Shown here in pieces: positions 4,860 to 6,569 of a stretch of 6,569 nucleotides of DNA. Source of the DNA: Promethearchaeota archaeon (GTDB lineage: Archaea; Asgardarchaeota; Lokiarchaeia; Sigynarchaeales; SOKP01). How positions within the stretch are numbered: the first letter of the stretch is position 1; each line of letters opens with the position of its first letter. Position numbers and translations under genes: made by a program. Below the pieces are notes generated by a model, which was not told the DNA's origin, did no database searches, and saw only the letters and a list, made by a program, of their open reading frames with translations. The stretch spans positions 1-6,569 of the forward strand of contig JAGXNZ010000055.1 in assembly GCA_019894655.1 (NCBI GenBank), read 5' to 3'.

Positions 4860-5916
4860 ATGATCGAAACAAATATAACAAAAATGTTTGGGATAAAACA
4901 TCCGATTTTTAGCGCTCCTATGGGTCCATTTTTTACCCGCGATTTAGCTTTGGCTGTAAGTGAAGCTGGTGGTTTAGGAGTGTTATCAAACGTTAATATT
5001 GTTGGCACAGATCCCGTTGAGGAACATAAGGCAAGCATAGAATATATGATTGAACATACTGATAAACCGTTCGGTCTCAATATTCTTACATCTCGGAATA
5101 ATATTGGAGTCAAACAAATGGTTAGATCATTACCTAAGATAGTAATGAATAATGTAAAAATGCGAGATCAATGTAAATATTGGCTAACTTCTGCAGGTTC
5201 TTCAAAATTTCTTCCACAATCTAAATATTTTCAGGAATTACGCGAGAATTCAGAAGTTAAACACTTTCACGTAGCTCCAGCTGTTTGGTTGGCTCAGAAG
5301 TGTGTGGATGCAGGAGTAGATGGGATAGTAGTTACTGGTACTGAAGGTGGAGGGCATCAATCATATGAGAGAGTTAGTACTCTTGTTTTACTCCAACAGA
5401 TTAATAAAAACTTCCCTGATTTGCCAAAAATTGCATGCGGGGGTTTTGCTACTGGAGAGTCTTTAGCTGCGGCACTTTCGTTAGGTGCAGGAGCAATTGC
5501 AATGGGATCAAGATTTATAGCATCTAAACAGAGCGAATTTCATGAAAAATACAAAGCGTTAATTCCTCCTGGAACCCCGCAAGATACCGGGCTTTTTACT
5601 GGATCTTTCGGACCTATTCGTTTATACAAAAATGAGTATGCTTTATCTCATCCTGCGCCCAGTAGTAAAGAAGAAATGATCGCTTACGAAAATTCTATAA
5701 CTCCAGAACAAAGAGTAAAAGACTTAGGTTCTTATGACAGGGTATATAACGGAGATGTAACCACAGGAGCCGTTCTACTAGGTCAATCAATAGGAGTTAT
5801 TGATAGCATAGACGATACCAATGAAATTATTGAAAGAATAATAAAAAAGGCTGAAAGTGTTATCAGAAAAAATAGCTCTTTGTTAAAGTAAGAACTTATT
5901 TAAACTAAAAATAACC
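4806..5916 (+). repeat. Tandem duplication unit, right copy (leader plus NMO-like gene B)
   Basis: Partner of 3666-4776 at a constant offset of 1140 bp. The two copies are almost head-to-tail, with about 30 bp between them, and no insertion-sequence ends or target-site duplications were seen. That fits unequal recombination or replication slippage rather than transposition. Confidence 0.85.
4860..5891 (+). CDS. NMO/2-nitropropane dioxygenase-family FMN flavoprotein, copy B
   Basis: A 343-residue paralogue of the preceding gene. My hand count finds about 41 differing residues, giving about 88% identity and no gaps. All FMN and active-site motifs are kept, including AGVDGIVVTGTEGGGHQ at 151-167 with H166. 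Differences cluster at residues 46-58 and 82-125, while 1-45, 59-81 and 135-180 are almost unchanged; this hints at altered substrate loops rather than decay. Many differences between the genes are synonymous, so both are under purifying selection. A longer frame reaching GTG at 4848 exists, but that GTG is part of the ribosome-binding site TAGGTGAT. The ATG at 4860 matches the start of copy A and is preferred. Reaction and substrate are unknown, as for copy A. The two could form a heteromeric enzyme or serve related substrates. Confidence 0.88.
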   Translation: MIETNITKMFGIKHPIFSAPMGPFFTRDLALAVSEAGGLGVLSNVNIVGTDPVEEHKASIEYMIEHTDKPFGLNILTSRNNIGVKQMVRSLPKIVMNNVKMRDQCKYWLTSAGSSKFLPQSKYFQELRENSEVKHFHVAPAVWLAQKCVDAGVDGIVVTGTEGGGHQSYERVSTLVLLQQINKNFPDLPKIACGGFATGESLAAALSLGAGAIAMGSRFIASKQSEFHEKYKALIPPGTPQDTGLFTGSFGPIRLYKNEYALSHPAPSSKEEMIAYENSITPEQRVKDLGSYDRVYNGDVTTGAVLLGQSIGVIDSIDDTNEIIERIIKKAESVIRKNSSLLK

Positions 5917-5925
5917 AATTTTATA

Positions 5926-5932
5926 TTTTTTT
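5926..5932 (+). terminator. Possible T-tract terminator after NMO-like gene B
   Basis: Seven consecutive T residues, within TTTTATATTTTTTT, lie 35 bp after the stop codon. Archaeal transcription often ends at such U-tracts without a hairpin. The tract also abuts a TATA-like element, so its role is uncertain. Confidence 0.3.
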
Positions 5933-5938
5933 ATAAAT
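5930..5938 (+). promoter_or_regulatory. Candidate TATA box for the second SCP2/FAD module
   Basis: TTTATAAAT resembles an archaeal box A. A start about 25 nt downstream (near 5960) would give a leader of about 28 nt to the ATG at 5988. With the T-tract just upstream, this gap may separate two transcription units. Confidence 0.35.
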
Positions 5939-5987
5939 TAGACGAAAAGTTAATTTGTTTAAGAGGAACTAATTTAAGTGGATGATT

Positions 5988-6410
5988 ATGATTAATATAG
6001 AATTCCCGGATGATTTAATCTCCTTATCGTTATACAATGTTTTTAACTCAAGGAAAAATGATAGGAAATTCATAAAGCACGCTAAAGATTGGAATAAAAA
6101 GATCGTACTTCACATAGAGCCATTCTATCCCGTAACAGTAATCTTTAACGGTAGCGATATCAGATTTGAAAGGAAAGAACATCCTGAACCAGACATGAAG
6201 GTTAAAATTCATATTAACACCATGCTTGATATCGCTAACGATAGATTAAATCCTTTTTTTGCGATAGAACAGGGAAAAATGGAGATTGAGGGATTAGGAG
6301 ATGATAGCGAAAAAATTATGCGTTTTTATAATATTTTTGTAGTTTCGATGCAGATGGTCGCGAGCGAGCCGAATGTGAATTATTATGAAATAGATAAGGA
6401 TACGAGGTGA
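5988..6410 (+). CDS. SCP2 (sterol carrier protein 2)-like domain protein, copy B
   Basis: A 140-residue paralogue of the protein at 1732-2154. Shared blocks include DWNKKI, FYP, KV-----T-LD-A, KI or KM before a short glycine turn, YNIF/MNIF, and the tail SMQMVAS-P--NYYE--K-TR. Identity is roughly 45% by hand. Two in-frame ATGs exist, at 5982 and 5988. I chose 5988 because it gives the same length as copy A and aligns MINIE with MISIQ; starting at 5982 would add only two residues, and neither has a clear ribosome-binding site at normal spacing. As an SCP2 fold it is expected to bind a lipid or acyl chain in a hydrophobic tunnel. The stop codon TGA lies inside the ribosome-binding site of the next FAD gene, implying translational coupling and a joint role. 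Confidence 0.75.
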   Translation: MINIEFPDDLISLSLYNVFNSRKNDRKFIKHAKDWNKKIVLHIEPFYPVTVIFNGSDIRFERKEHPEPDMKVKIHINTMLDIANDRLNPFFAIEQGKMEIEGLGDDSEKIMRFYNIFVVSMQMVASEPNVNYYEIDKDTR

Positions 6411-6411
6411 T
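6405..6411 (+). promoter_or_regulatory. Ribosome-binding site of FAD oxidoreductase B, overlapping the SCP2 B stop codon
   Basis: AGGTGAT contains the SCP2 B stop codon TGA (6408-6410) and is 9 nt before ATG at 6421. A ribosome ending SCP2 B would sit on this site, so the two genes are probably made in fixed proportion. Confidence 0.65.
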
Positions 6412-6420
6412 ATACCTTTA

Positions 6421-6569
6421 ATGACAGCAATAAAACAGAGAGATATATTTGAAAAAATTTCAAAAAACGATGTGCAATCTAAATTGGTTGAAATTTTTGG
6501 AGCTGAGTTTGTTTCAGATAAGAAAGTTGATTTATACCCATATTCTCAGGACATGACTGAAAACAAACC
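6421..6569 (+). CDS. FAD-linked oxidoreductase, VAO/PCMH family, copy B (N-terminus only, cut by window edge)
   Basis: The frame is open from ATG at 6421 to the right edge: 49 codons and two bases. Its residues match the first 50 of the FAD enzyme at 2173-3648 at about 31 positions. Shared blocks include EKISK-DV, KL--IFG, VDLYPYS and DMTE. Only the segment before the FAD-binding domain is inside the window, so family membership rests entirely on the paralogue and on the same SCP2-then-FAD gene order. Nothing can be said about its active site. Confidence 0.8.
   Translation, partial: MTAIKQRDIFEKISKNDVQSKLVEIFGAEFVSDKKVDLYPYSQDMTENK

Noticed and set aside
3666..5916. Mobile element carrying the NMO-like gene
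   Set aside because: No transposase, terminal inverted repeats or target-site duplication; a simple head-to-tail duplication explains the repeat.

Overview
The window looks archaeal. It is AT-rich and its genes are tightly packed. Starts are preceded by GGTGAT-type ribosome-binding sites, which pair with an archaeal 16S 3' end, and upstream regions carry TTTTATATA/TTTATAAAT-like TATA elements rather than bacterial -35/-10 boxes. A CooC/AcsF-type ATPase, an acetyl-CoA synthase-like protein and SCP2/flavoprotein clusters would fit an anaerobic, lipid- or acyl-CoA-processing archaeon. An Asgard (Lokiarchaeia-like) source is my guess from gene content; no rRNA or other marker is present to prove it.

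Left arm (1-1479, minus strand): a two-gene operon. The first gene (718-1479) encodes a 253-residue protein that I align by eye with the middle part of CdhC/AcsB, the acetyl-CoA synthase (ACS) beta subunit. It stops right after a rewritten four-cysteine motif and so lacks the rest of the catalytic A-cluster domain. The second gene starts 31 bp later and runs off the left edge. It encodes a CooC/AcsF-like deviant-Walker ATPase with the CXC metal-binding motif typical of nickel-insertion chaperones. A mini-ACS-like protein paired with a nickel-type maturation ATPase is the most intriguing item here.

Divergent intergenic region (1480-1731): AT-rich, with TATA-like elements and two perfect short dyads just upstream of the rightward genes.

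Right arm (1732-6569, plus strand): a repeating gene module. The order is SCP2-like protein A, VAO/PCMH-family FAD oxidoreductase A, NMO/2-nitropropane dioxygenase-like flavoprotein A, its tandem copy B, SCP2-like protein B, then FAD oxidoreductase B (cut by the right edge). The two NMO-like copies are about 88% identical in protein, and the duplicated unit (about 1140 bp) includes the leader and ribosome-binding site. The SCP2 pair is much more diverged (roughly 45% identical by hand alignment), so the module was duplicated long before the NMO-like gene was. A coherent but inferred reading is that SCP2 proteins present a hydrophobic or acyl substrate to a FAD enzyme and an FMN enzyme that carry out successive redox steps. 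Members of the rightward cluster appear to be translationally coupled or closely co-transcribed, with possible internal promoters before each NMO-like gene and before SCP2 B. I saw no tRNA, rRNA, CRISPR array or transposase.
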